From Sipunculus nudus (Eukaryota > Annelida > Sipuncula > Golfingiida > Sipunculidae), in assembly GCA_026874595.1 (NCBI GenBank), contig CM049314.1:15676729-15740728 (forward strand): 64,000 nucleotides of DNA, written 5' to 3'. Below, one piece after another: positions 1 through 11,290 of the stretch; position 1 is the stretch's first letter; each line of letters starts with the position of its first letter. The notes under the pieces are model-generated. The model was not told where the DNA came from, made no database searches, and worked only from the letters and a program-made list of their open reading frames with translations. Made by a program: the position numbers and the translations under genes.

Positions 1-330
1 GCTGTCCAGCCTGCTGAACCTCTGTTAACAGGGCACATTTTTTAAACCATTAGACCTACAAATCCAAAATTGGGTCACTGCGACTTTATTCTTTCATGAA
101 ATTACACAAAAACCTCCATTTTCCATAAAAAACTATTGTTACACTTCTAGACTGTCCACTATGTGAACCACTGGTGTTGTTTCATTCAAATTTGGCTTAC
201 ATGGTGTGCAGTATATTACCTATGCACTTGCCAGATTTAACTTGGCAAAATTTTCTCCAGCAAGCCCTTTAAATTTGTGCACAGATTCTGAATTTTGAAA
301 ATAATTTCCCCAAAATTGGACAAGTTTCAG
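1..330 (+). mobile_element. Family-A dispersed element fragment
   Basis: CTGTTAACAGGGCAC, then GACCTACAAATCCAAAAT and TTACACTTC, parallels the interior of the minus-strand element near 40110-40280 and the copy from 6230. Neither terminus is visible here. Confidence 0.5.
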
Positions 331-2280
331 AAGTTTTAAAGGAAGCCATATCATATTAAAACTGTATAACCTGTTGGTCACAAAAGGCAAAGACTGCATT
401 CCAGGCAGGCTTCACATAGAAGCCCACCTGCTGCGCTAGAGGAACTGGGCCACAGCAATGGAATCAGATGCCTTGTAACCAGAGAACACTCCCCCAAGCT
501 GATGCCACACTGTGTAACAATACAAGAGATATAATATATTTCAGAGTTTAATTCATAGATTCTAGAATTGTTGATACATTTTGATGTTTGATATAACAAG
601 TGGTTGACCTCATTCACTCATTCATCTACCACTGAGTGATATTTAGTTTCTTAAGTTTTGTTATCTCATTTTTGTATCACCATCAGTGCAGATACTGTAG
701 ATGATATAAGAAAGGAACATCTTTGTTCGTTCTATCAACATTTATTAAACTTATTATTGATTTTTAAAAAGTAAATAAAAGTGGAATCTGAAATAAAAAG
801 CTTGAATATAATGTTACCTCATTCATTATCAGTTAAATTTGATGAAAATCAGGACCTTGAATTATAAATTTTTTCATGTAAATCCTTTGTAAATCATTTG
901 ATTCTGTTAAAAATTGTAGTCATATAAAACCAACTCATTCTGCTAATATAATTTATTATTCCTTGCAAAATATAAATTCAGCTTGAGTAAATGAATCATT
1001 TGCATGCTAAGACAAGTAAAATTAGTAAAGCTATTTTATAAATATGTTTGTTGACCGTGATAATAACTGTGTAGGTCATGTACTTGCACTGAAAAAAGTT
1101 TATTTTGAAATTAATCAATTTATGGCTTGGATTGCTATAACACATTGTGATCAATTACTAATATTATGTAATTTATATATTAAAGTATCACTCAATGTTT
1201 ATACCCTTTTTAGGTTAAATGACCTTTTTGAAACTGGCTCGCCGTTTCAAACTATGTATTGAATCATTAAACTATTATATTGTTTTTTCAGACCTGTATC
1301 ATAATTGTCATACAATGTTACATCATGTATAATCATTGTAGGTGCACAAACAACATCACATGCTTTTAGAACCAAGAGAAAGGGAATTACACATGCTTAA
1401 TAATGTTGCAGGTATAATCATAATAATATGGCAGACTCAATAATACAGTGAAACCCTTCTACAGGGGACAGTCACAGGACTGGATGATTTGTCTGTCATC
1501 CATGATTTTCAACGTACATTTTATATGTGAATAAATTTTATGATGACATTTTTTAAAATAATATTTTCAAAATTATGAGGCTGTAAGTCTGTTACGTAAA
1601 TTTTATTTGGGTCACTAACATTATTATTTGATGGAAAAAACATTTATGTCAGCAGCAGTACTTGTACTTGTATGCCGTGATGTCGGGATGCATCGTGCAT
1701 ATCCTTTTATACTGTCAAAATTCATAAATACTCACTCTTCTCCTGATCTAAAAAGAGTCATGGATTAAACAAAAATTTTTGACATTTCTCTATAGTTCTC
1801 ATTCATTGATAAATACAGGCGAATAAATAAAGATGAATAAGGATGGGATATCCTACATCCCTTGTGATTGGACGGTGTGACTTGTATTGTATTCATGTGG
1901 CTTCTTATATAATCGGTGATTGGTTCATGAATGGTGATTGGTCACATTTTCATCAGTTCAAGAAAAGCATTATTTATTTTTCCACCAAAAAACATGAGGT
2001 TGTGTGATCTGTTCAAAAACTATTGGCACATCTTTTAGCACTGTCAACTAGGCAGTGTTGTCACACACAGGGAAATCCCCTGTGACTAAAAATGCTAGAT
2101 CTCATCAAAAGCTTAGCATTTCTGACACTGTCACCTAAGTGAAGAATAAAAACGAGTTCTTTCTAAATTTTGGCTGTGATGTCACACTTTGCACCAACCA
2201 ATCAATCACATCAGGACCTGGCCAGTCTCTGTTCTGGATGAAATCCACCATGCACATAACATGACCAGTTAGGTCAACCT
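331..2280. other. FBXO45 intronic sequence, no gene seen
   Basis: AT-rich sequence with short open frames only, none resembling a protein I know. GTGAAACCCTTCTACAGGGG near 1448 looks like the start of an old dispersed repeat. Confidence 0.4.
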
Positions 2281-2289
2281 TGGTTTTAC

Positions 2290-3760
2290 CTATTGGGGTT
2301 TAGGGCCATTTCACGGTATTTTTTTGTCACGGACAGGACAGACATGGACAGTTTTGGGTTCATAGTTTAAAACTAACTGGCAAGTAACTTCATGAATAAG
2401 GACCAACAGAGGTACATTACCCTAAGGACTTCTGCTGAAGTGTCAGACATTGGCTCACCTGCATCACTTGGTAATTATATCTTTCTAAATTCTAATTAAG
2501 TGTCAAGGACGGGACACCATTTCGACATACATTTAAGGTTACATGTTTTAAAAAGAAATTCCTGCTCATCTAACATTAGTAAAGTATGTTTGTTCTCATC
2601 ATATGTTAGCCTTAAGAGTTAGTTTTGTAACAAATAAGGTGTTATTCTTATTTCTGTCAAATATTTTCTCTACTTGCTAATTAAGTGGCGTCACAGATGG
2701 GACAAAAATTTAGTCACGGACAGGACAGTTTTGTCAAAGATCTTGCCTGGGCAAAAAAAAAATCCTTTTTTTTTTAAGGTAAATTCCAAACAGTTGACAG
2801 CATATCTTTCAGTTTTAAACCAAGATTTACTTATTCACTCATTTTTAAAGAGATAATATGTCTATATTAAATAAATTAAACAATTTAATATAAGATTTAT
2901 ATATATCGAAGTCATGCAACCCACTTGCCAGTGGTAACTGATAGTTAAATTTGGACCAGTTCTTTAATTTTCAAAGTTTAGATGGTGATTGACTGGAAAT
3001 AAGAGCAAAACATGAAAAAAAATCTGTATATGAGCTTCCATTTAAAAATGCTTAAGTCTGGATGACTTGAGAAATATTTAGTCAGTCATGTCAGAAGATA
3101 ATGCCCCTCTCCTGGCCGACTTTTTATGCTGTTTTGAATGGATGTGATCAGTTTCACACACCCCTGAAATGATTATGAATGTCCAAGTTGCAGTTGATAT
3201 AACAAAATTTTATCACATTAGCCTGTAGTTATTTTGTACTTCAGTCCTAGGAGGAAAAACTAAGAGTTTGTGTCAAGAAAAGCTTTTCTGAAAAAAATAT
3301 TGAAACTTTTTAAAGTTAAATGTCACAGACGGGACAAATATCATGATGACAGAAAAATACAGCATCATAACAGATTATTATATATCATTAACATGCCATA
3401 AATATTTAAGGACCTTTGGTCACTTCATCAGTATGTTCGATAATTAGGAGTTTTGGTTAGATAATTAATTCAATTTTTAATTTGTCCAGTCCGTGACATG
3501 AAATTACAAATTTTTTAAAACGTTTGGTTTAAAACTAATGAAATCCTAAAAAAAGTCTCTTGAAATGTGTACTGTGTTAAAATATAAAAGCTTATTGTTC
3601 AATTAGATCAATTGTTTTAACGATTCTCACAATTTTTTCCCTACTTTTGTATCGCAAATACTGTGAAATGCCCCTTTACCTTTGAACCTTATTTGAAAGG
3701 ACTGACACTTCAGCAGCTACCAAGGAAATAAGAGGTCGTCATTCTAAGCTATGACTGACC
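2290..3760. repeat. Imperfectly palindromic intronic repeat with GTCACGGACRGGACA motifs
   Basis: Variants of TCACGGACAGGACA or TCACAGACGGGACA occur near 2326, 2504, 2692, 2715 and 3322, and inverted (GTCCAGTCCGTGACA) near 3483. GGCCATTTCACGGTATTT (~2306) and CTGCTGAAGTGTCAG (~2431) recur inverted near 3660 and 3700. Probably a degenerate inverted-repeat element. Confidence 0.4.
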
Positions 3761-4399
3761 ACATCAGTCACCAAACAGGTGAATAATTAATGTCTTTAAT
3801 CTAAAACCCCTGACCAGGCTGGAGGTATGACCCTTGACCACTTTTAAACACTAAGCAAAGCAATTACATTAGTATCCTCTGTTCTATGAAAGAATATTGT
3901 AGCCCGGAATCATGATGACAGTGTTACTTCAGTGAAAGTTTGGCATTATGAAAACTTCGCAACTACTGTCACTTTTTGGGCAGCACTTTGAATAATGGTT
4001 TAAACAAACTTATAAAAGTCGAGATTGCAAACATGAAAGGAAATGGAGTGCAAATGTCTATTGTTTATTGCTACCTGTATCAATAATAAGATTTTAAAGT
4101 GGTGAGAAGATAACCAGAAGCAAAGCATATTTCCAGTCACACCATATAATTTGTATTGACACCGGCCATTCCAGCAGTGAGGTGTCAATTAGTGGAGGTG
4201 AATTTAGCTTTTTGGCAGACAAATTTACATTTACATTTTCAAGTGCGATTTTGGTTGTCTTATATTTAGTACTTGATTATCACCAAACAGCAGGGCCATG
4301 TCCACTAAGCTGTTTAAATGATAATATAAATAAAAAAAAACAAGTAATAATAGAAATTATTAGGACATTTTGCATTTGCTAAAATTTTACAAAATCCAG
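3761..4399. other. FBXO45 intronic sequence, no gene seen
   Basis: AT-rich, no recognisable coding sequence. A family-A 3' end (GAGCGCCATGACCCATGGGTCCC) begins near 4402, just after this stretch, but lacks its upstream body. Confidence 0.4.
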
Positions 4400-4488
4400 A
4401 TGAGCGCCATGACCCATGGGTCCCATATTTACTGGAGCACTGACCTATTCATATGATAAATGCTGTGTACATACTATTGATCATTCTT

Positions 4489-5240
4489 TTTGTGTCTTAG
4501 TAATGCTGATTGTCCTTCTGTGTGTCTTAGTAATGCTGTATGTCCTTCTGTGTGTCTTAGTAATGCTGTTTGTCCTTCTGTGTGTCTTAGTAATGCTGTT
4601 TGTCCTTCTGTGTGTCTTAGTAATGCTGTTTGTCCTTCTGTGTGTCTTAGTAATGCTGTTTGTCCTTCTGTGTGTCTTAGTAATGCTGTTTGTCCCTCTG
4701 TGTGTCTTAGTAATGCTGTTTGTCCTTCTGTGTGTCTTAGTAATGCTGCTTGTCCTTCTGTGTGTCTTAGTAATGCTGTTTGTCCTTCTGTGTGTCTTAG
4801 TAATGCTGTTTGTCCCTCTGTGTGTCTTAGTAATGCTGTTTGTCCCTCTGTGTGTCTTAGTAATGCTGTTTGTCCTGTGTGTCTTAGTAATGCTGTTTGT
4901 CCTTCTGTACAAGATATTCCTGTCTTAGTAATGCCATTTGTCCTTCATTACAAGACTTTCCTTTCTTAGTAATGTTGTTTGTCCTTCTTTACAAAATTTT
5001 TCCTGTCTTAGTAATTTTGTTTTTCCTTCTTAAAAAGATTTTCCTGTCTTAGTAATGCTGTTTGTCCTTCTTTACAAGATTTTCCTGTCTAAGTAATGCT
5101 GTTTGTCCTTCTGTTCAAGATATTTCTGTCTTAGTAATGCTGTTTGTCCTTCTGTTCAAGATATTCCTGTCTTAGTAATGCTGTTTGTCTTCTGTACAAG
5201 GTATGTCTATCTTTGTAATGCTGTTTGTCCTCCTTTTCAG
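4489..5240 (+). repeat. 30-bp intronic minisatellite abutting the FBXO45 exon
   Basis: From ~4489 to 4910 about 14 near-perfect 30-bp units read TGTGTCTTAG, TAATGCTGTT, TGTCCTTCTG. To 5240 the units become degenerate and 35-45 bp apart, still carrying CTTAGTAATGCTGTTTGTCC. The last unit supplies the polypyrimidine tract and AG of the exon at 5241. Because 30 is divisible by three, both strands show long open frames (for example a Leu-Cys-Val-Leu repeat), which are not genes. Confidence 0.93.
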
Positions 5241-5316
5241 GTTGGGGAGAGGATACGAGTCATATTAGATTGTGAAGATAATACATTAGCATTTGAGAAG
5301 AATTATGAATTTTTAG
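5241..5316 (+). CDS. FBXO45: FBXO45 internal exon
   Basis: 76-nt exon (25 codons plus 1 nt), bounded by acceptor TCCTTTTCAG at 5231-5240 and donor GTAAGT at 5317. It encodes [20 protein letters not shown] and then NYEFL. Its polypyrimidine tract is the last member of the upstream 30-bp minisatellite. Confidence 0.93.
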
Positions 5317-8300
5317 GTAAGTATGGTGATTGGAAAACCATTTAATATTACACATAATAAATAATAATAATGATGATATAATCATAATAATTACTGTATT
5401 CAATGTTATGTGGCGCTGTCAGAAGTGATTATTTTACCCAGTTCTTGTACCCTAACAAGCGCCATTACAAAACACTCGGCAAAGTGACCACCATGGGGTA
5501 ACCGATATGGCGCAATTTTTAAAAATTAATGCAACCAGACAGAACACTGACATGTCTGTGTGAGAACACAAATTTTCTTCTATGTTACAGAAGATTTAGA
5601 TATATTTAGGAGGGAAAGCAATGCTGTTATTAGTAAATTGGTAATGGATAATTCATCATATAAACACTGTGCTGTTCTGTGCTAAGATATGACCCTTTTT
5701 TTTAGCTCAGTTGACTGAAAGTAATCTGAGCTATAGCAATCACTCTATAAGTGTCTGTTTGTCCATCTCAGTAAATAGGGCACAAATTGTAACCACTGAC
5801 ACTAGAAGCTTCTATCCCTTTAGGTCAATGAAAACATCCTTGGAAACCTGAAATTAGGATACTGTGACCTGTAACCTCCAAGCTATGAATAATTAAAAAT
5901 TTGATACAAAACCTCCAGTATCTTGATAATTGATTCATGGATTGTCATGAATCTTGCCTTGAATATTGACAATATCTAGTTTTGTCAGTTTCCTAAAAAT
6001 GGTGGTGCCACCTGTATTTTTTCTATCTTTGAGGCTGTCAAACTTTAGCAATCATATCAGTTTCTCAGCTATTTTCATCTAGTTTCCAGGAACCTGATGT
6101 GTTTGTCGATCATGACTAGTTTCTTTAATTCCTGAAGCCTGGTGGTGCCACCTGTTTTTAGCTCAGCTGACTATAAGTCATCTGAGCTATAGTCATGGTC
6201 CATTGTCCGTCGTCCGTCCGTCTGTCCGTCCGTCTGGATGTCCGTCCGTAATACTGGCACGTTTCGACACCGTTGGACCTACGAATCTGAATTTCGGCAT
6301 ACAGTTAGATGTCCCCATAATCTCCTACCATGCCAAAAATTGGGTCAATAGGACTTCGTTCCCCTGAGATATTAAGGAAAAACCTCAATTTTTTATTAAA
6401 AATCTATTTTCACACTTCAGGACTGCCTAAAATCAAAACCACTCATCTGGTTTTCTTCATATTTACCATAAATATTCCTCTATATAGTTCCTATGTACAT
6501 GCCAGATATTAAGTCAGTATTATATAATTTAAAAAAGTTATGGGCCCAAACATAATGGACTTTGTAAAAAAATCAGGAAGATATTTGGTCACTTAAGACC
6601 AAAAGTGTTAAAGGTAGGGACTTTTTTCCAGTAATACAACTTATATTAATCAAAATTTAATTGTATACCAAAAATTAGATCAAAATTTGTTAAATTTTTT
6701 TAAATATTTGCAAAAATATAAAATTGGTACCTTAAATTTTGCCCAACTTTGGCCATGGCACCTTTTTTTTCCTGTAAGTACTGTGGATTTAATTTTCACA
6801 CCATGTATACATAAGGATTTAATCTGTTAAAATCTGAAATTTGAAAATAAAAGCTGCAAAATTAGGCTAGTTATTGAATTTTTTTGGAGGCTCTTGTTGT
6901 ATTCCCTTACATTGTCAAGCAGTCCACTTTGATGACTGTAGGTCATTCAGTGCACATCTCTATGCTCCCCAGGCTGTTGACATAATTTTAGATGTCCCCA
7001 AAATCTCCTACCATACCGAAAATTGGGTCATTAGGACTAAGTTCAGGACTTCGAGATATTAAGGGGAAAAAAACTCCGTTTTCCATAAAAAAAGCCATTG
7101 TTACACTTCAGGGCTGCCTAATATCAAAACCACTGATCTGTTTTTGATCGTATTTAGGATTCACATTCTTTTATACATTTTCTATGAACATACCAAAAAT
7201 TAGGTAAGTATTGGGTATTATTTTGAAGTTATGGGCCAAAACATAATGCAATTTGTTAAAAAATCAGGAAATATATTTACTCACATGAGAATTGCTGAAC
7301 CTAGAGACTTTTTTTCAGGAATATAACTTTATTTAATCAAGATTCAATTGTTTACCCAAAATTAGATCTGAATTTTGCAAATTTTTCAAGTTATTAGCAT
7401 AAATAAAAAATCAATACCTTAAATTTTGTCCAACTTTGGCACTGTTGATTTAATTTTCACAGCATATATACATAAGGATTTAATCTTTTAAAATCTGAAA
7501 TTTCAAAGAAATTGATTGGAAAGAATAGCTTTTATTCATGTTTTCATACACCATGTCAAGTGTTGTTTACATCTAGCCCACCTAGTAGTACAGCCTTCAC
7601 TTGCATTATGTAACCCACCCCAGGCAGCTTGCCTTGGGTTAGCTTGGCCACTACCAGCAGGCTTCCCCTCTGCTCTGCACCCCCCCCCCAGATGGTGCAT
7701 AAACTAGATGAATGTTATTATTTTCTGTATTTGATTCATTCTTATTCTAGGCTATGCTACATTTTAGATTTTGTATTGTACCACCAGGGTTGCAATGATT
7801 AAATTGTACATTTAATTGTGTCCACAAAGTGGTGTATAGCTATAAAAGTGTGGATGTTCATGAGATAAGTAATTCCTTACTTCAGAGGAGTAAAAAATTC
7901 ACCAGGTGTGAAATTGACTATTAATTTCAGTAATTAATTAAAACTTGGATAGTAATTAGCACAATGATATTGTTTGTTTCTCATTCAACCAACAGTGTGT
8001 ATACTTTATTTGAAAAGATGTTTTATTTTATCAAATTTACTGAATCTTTTATTTTATTTTGGTGAATAAAATTAAGCAGGTACTGAAAACTCCAATTTGC
8101 AAAACTTTTTAATAGTGATTCAAGGAATATTCTTGTAGATGCCATGTTGTGGCATTATTTTCTTTTAAATTCAGTTTAAACATTTATGATTTAAAAATAA
8201 TAAAATATGTGTATGCATAATATGACCCAATATGAGCTACACACTGGATATATGATGATTGCAACTTTTGCAACAATTCTAATATTTTAACTTATAGTTT

Positions 8301-10517
8301 CAGTTTTTTACTCTGTATATATAATGATTGCAACTTTTGCAACAATTCTAATATTTTAACTTATATTTTCAGGTTTTTTCATTTAAAATTTATAAAACCT
8401 GTAAATAAAAAAAATGATTCAGATAAAAACTTCTTAATGGAAAAAGTGGATATGCTTAAAAAAATAGGCTTATTTATAAACTTAAATGCATTATTCCCTT
8501 GAAAGTGAAATAAAGGTATTAGTCCATTCTGTCCACTTACCTGTCCATCTGTAAATTTTCCATCTGTAAATTTTCATACATTACAGTATCTCAAAACTTT
8601 TACTGTTTTTCTTCATGACAGTCTTGTCAGAGTATTAGTTTGCAATCATATATTTAGAACTTTACTATAACCAAGTAGGAGGGCCCCTTTCCTCTTAGCT
8701 TTTCATATTCTTATATAAATGAAAAACATTACAATAGAATATTTCTACATCCACCTTCATGCTGCCCTCACTTTTCCCTTCTCCGAACCCCATCCCAAAG
8801 TCAGCCTCAGTAAGCAAGAACAAGATGAATCAGATATATTCATACTTTAATATTTTGTATAACTATTCGTCCATAGGTACCTATGTACATGCCAGAAATT
8901 ATGTCAATATTGTGTAATATGTAGACATAGTGGGCATCACAATAATGTACCTTGTCAAGACTAAAGAGATATTGTGTCATACAGTCACAAATTCATAAAT
9001 CACTTCATCAGCATAGTTAATCATAACATCATATCTGTCAAATTGAAAGCTTGCAGACTACCATACACCTTAGATCCTTCAACAAATAGCCTTATCATCA
9101 TTCTACTACTGCTTATTACTGCTGTCATTGCATTCATATTTGCTCAAATATATCACAATTTTTTACACCTCTTTAATAAATAAAAAATAAACCACTATAT
9201 ATGACTCTATTAATCCATCAGTCAGGTTATTTCATTTATCATTTACTCACATATTACATTACATTCCTTTATAACAGCCCAACATGTCCATGATATTCAT
9301 AAGCTTTATCGACTCGATATAGTATCACAGTGGAGAAACATTTATGGTCCAATCACGATCAGCTGAGCGCCGTGACCCATGGGTCCCTTGTTTTTCTATT
9401 TTGATGCATTTTTTCCTATATTTCAAAACTGCCAAATTATATTGATACTATCAGATTCTCAACTGTGTTTTCATCTAGTGTTCTGAAACTTTATGTGTTT
9501 TATAAGGGGCCTGCTTGAATGAGTAGGTTCTCTTTTGTAGCACCCTTTCTGTCTATCTTAGCGTGGTGTGTGGATAGAATAGATAGGGCGCTTGACTTCT
9601 GACCACAAGGTTGTGGGTTCGAGTCCCATTCTGACTGCCTTCTGTACAGAGACTCCTAGCCAAAGTCTTTACCACAAGGGTGCACCTCTCGACCCAGGAG
9701 TGAATGGGTACTGGTCATGGGCAGCAGGCAGCTACAAGAATGAACAGGCCCTAATGACATGGAAGGTGAAGTGTAAAGTCAGATGAGACTGACATTGTCG
9801 GTTAATTCAGACTATAAACCCCCACCTGTTACCTTTAAATATTAAAATTAATACCTTTAATTTTGCCCAACTTTAAACATGCAATTGTGCAATTTAATGC
9901 AATTTATAATTCTTAATTAGTTTATATTTCTAGATTTTCTTTTATATTGCAAACTTATAAAATTCATAAAATTTAAAAATTTGAATATGATAAAAAATAT
10001 TCATTAAATAAATAATTATTACTCCTCCACACGCATATCCCCATCAGTGTGCTAAATTGCAAAGTCAAAAATCAAAATGTTAATTAGCCCTGTTCTTTTG
10101 AAAGTTGTTGGTGCCATTATGCTTTATGGAGCTATTCCATAGGTTTTAAATTGCCCTCGGTAATAATAGTGGCTGCTGGGAAGAATTGTTGCTTTCTAAC
10201 AGGCTGTGCAGCTTTATCAATAATGTTCAGCTATGTGTGTCTCAGTTCTTGAGTTCCCAATTGATATCTGGCCATATTGAGATTACTAGTGTACTGATCA
10301 GCTGAGTGCCATGACTCATGGGCCACCTATTTTCCATTCTTATTGTACTTGGTATTGTTACAATTCCAATTTGTGACTTATATCTGTATTTTTTCTTGCA
10401 TTTTCAGGTGTTGCATTTCGAGGACTTCCTGATGTCAAGCTTTACCCATCAGTCTCAGCTGTTTATGGCAACACAGAAGTTTCTATGGTGTATCTCGGTC
10501 AGCCGTTAGACGGATGA
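5241..10517 (+). CDS. FBXO45: F-box/SPRY domain protein 1 (FBXO45/Fsn), 3' part
   Basis: Two coding exons, 5241-5316 and 10408-10517, join in phase (G|GT makes Gly) to give the last 61 residues of the SPRY domain and the stop TGA at 10515-10517. Recognisable stretches are [39 protein letters not shown] and the C-terminus VYLGQPLDG, which closely match FBXO45/Fsn of animals. In the known family this protein is the substrate receptor of an atypical SCF-like E3 ubiquitin ligase with the PAM/Highwire/RPM-1 RING protein and acts in synapse and axon biology. The F-box and the N-terminal SPRY half are not in the window and must lie upstream of base 1. Exon 5241 starts at phase 0 after a TTTTCAG acceptor. 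The ~5.1-kb intron between the exons is filled with dispersed repeats. Confidence 0.93.
5700..6155 (+). mobile_element. Family-A-related element, 5' part
   Basis: Begins TTTTTAGCTCAGTTGACTGAAAG and carries two copies of GGTGGTGCCACCTG (near 6001 and 6141). Similar sequence occurs at 17220-17565 and after 9391. Its T-run is the insertion point of the next element. Confidence 0.5.
6160..6880 (+). mobile_element. Family-A element, 5' terminus and proximal body
   Basis: 5' end AGCTCAGCTGACTATAAGTC follows a T5 run, then a CCGTCCGTCCG-rich stretch and a body matching the minus copy whose 5' end is at 40348. A second body copy starts again near 6985. Confidence 0.6.
6985..9391 (+). mobile_element. 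Family-A non-autonomous element body and 3' terminus (inverted partner at 37820-40230)
   Basis: About 2.4 kb closely matching the reverse complement of 37820-40230, including two equivalent open frames in each copy (7516-7707 with 39485-39679; 8974-9183 with 38025-38234). These frames resemble no known protein and are probably not genes. The 3' end is GATCAGCTGAGCGC, then the palindrome GACCCATGGGTC (9374-9385) and CCTTGTTTTT. Contains a ~75-bp internal direct duplication at 8255-8370. Confidence 0.75.
9555..9830 (+). mobile_element. tRNA-derived SINE
   Basis: Arg(TCT)-like tRNA head with GGGCGCTTGACTTCTGACC and B box GGTTCGAGTCC at 9616-9626. A body follows with CCAGGAGTGAATGGGTAC, shared in style with the SINEs near 11130 and 34870. 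The acceptor stem does not pair, so it is not a functional tRNA gene. Confidence 0.7.
9831..10275. other. FBXO45 intronic sequence, no gene seen
   Basis: AT-rich, no recognised feature. A solitary degenerate family-A 3' end (GATCAGCTGAGTGCCATGAC) follows at ~10297, 110 bp before the terminal exon. Confidence 0.4.
10408..10517 (+). CDS. FBXO45: FBXO45 terminal exon
   Basis: 110-nt terminal coding exon after acceptor TGCATTTTCAG. It encodes [20 protein letters not shown], then [15 protein letters not shown] and TGA. Sequence to about 10960 is the probable 3' UTR. Confidence 0.93.
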
Positions 10518-10935
10518 TTCTGCTGGTAGTCTTACACTTAAATTTAGGCTAATTAATGATAGGCAAACCTGACCCAGTGGATAACAGGAACAAGAAACCA
10601 GCAGAAATGCCAGGGTCATGAAGGAAGAAAAATTTAAGCAAATCAGAATCCCCACGATGCAACATTTACAAATGCCACCAACCGTCAGACAGGTGGCGCC
10701 ACCAAGTGTCAGCGCGTGGACTTCTGGTCCTGGTGGCAGCTGGGTAATGCAGACATATGCCATCAGATGGCGTGTGTCTGTTTGAGTGGTGGTGCTTTAC
10801 ACCCGAGTGAACAGAACCACAGTTCAGGGATCTATCTCATGTCAATATTCTCTGTGTTTTTGTAGACATTAGTGTGACATTACGTGTGTGTATGGGAGTA
10901 TGACTGTGTGTGGGTGTGATGACCAAAATTTTGCC

Positions 10936-10941
10936 AATAAA
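10936..10941 (+). terminator. Candidate polyadenylation signal of FBXO45
   Basis: First AATAAA downstream of the FBXO45 stop, about 420 nt into the probable 3' UTR. It is consistent with a poly(A) hexamer; cleavage position not determined. Confidence 0.4.
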
Positions 10942-11127
10942 GCTAGGAACAGCCCAATGTGTAGGCATGGTTATATGTGTTTCTTTGGTAGCCTGTATTC
11001 TGTGTGCCTCGGCCGTGCCGTTTTTCAATGTGTTCTCCCTAGTTTGCCATCAGTCAAATTCAGTGAGTAAAATTTGCATTTGAGATATCAAGAAGATATT
11101 AATATTGAAAAATACATGAAAGTTAGC

Positions 11128-11290
11128 ATTTTGGTTGAGTGGTCAAAGTGCTGGACTGGTGGGTGTCAGGGGGAGGATTCACTTCCTGTTAGGAGTTCTC
11201 ATCACTAAGACCCTTGATCAAGTCTTGATCAAAAGGATGTGCTCTCTTAGCCCAGGTGCTAATGAGACAGGTGTAGGAAAAATTAATGTG
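11128..11290 (+). mobile_element. tRNA-derived SINE, degenerate
   Basis: A-box-like TGGTTGAGTGGTCAAAGTGC, a decayed B box (GAGGATTCACTTCC), then AAGACCCTTGATCAAG and CCCAGGTGCTAATGAGACAG, the SINE body type also seen near 9660 and 35050. The head resembles a Leu/Ser-type tRNA. Confidence 0.5.

Noticed and set aside
4416-4969. Long open frames of 143-170 codons on both strands
   Set aside because: They come from the 30-bp repeat, whose length is a multiple of three, and no unit contains a stop in those frames.
8974-9183. Small membrane protein present in two copies (also 38025-38234, minus)
   Set aside because: Both copies lie inside the family-A element with no coding-like conservation pattern visible; probably incidental frames.
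9592-9640. Functional tRNA-Arg gene
   Set aside because: The anticodon and T arms look tRNA-like, but the acceptor stem does not pair and a SINE body follows directly.
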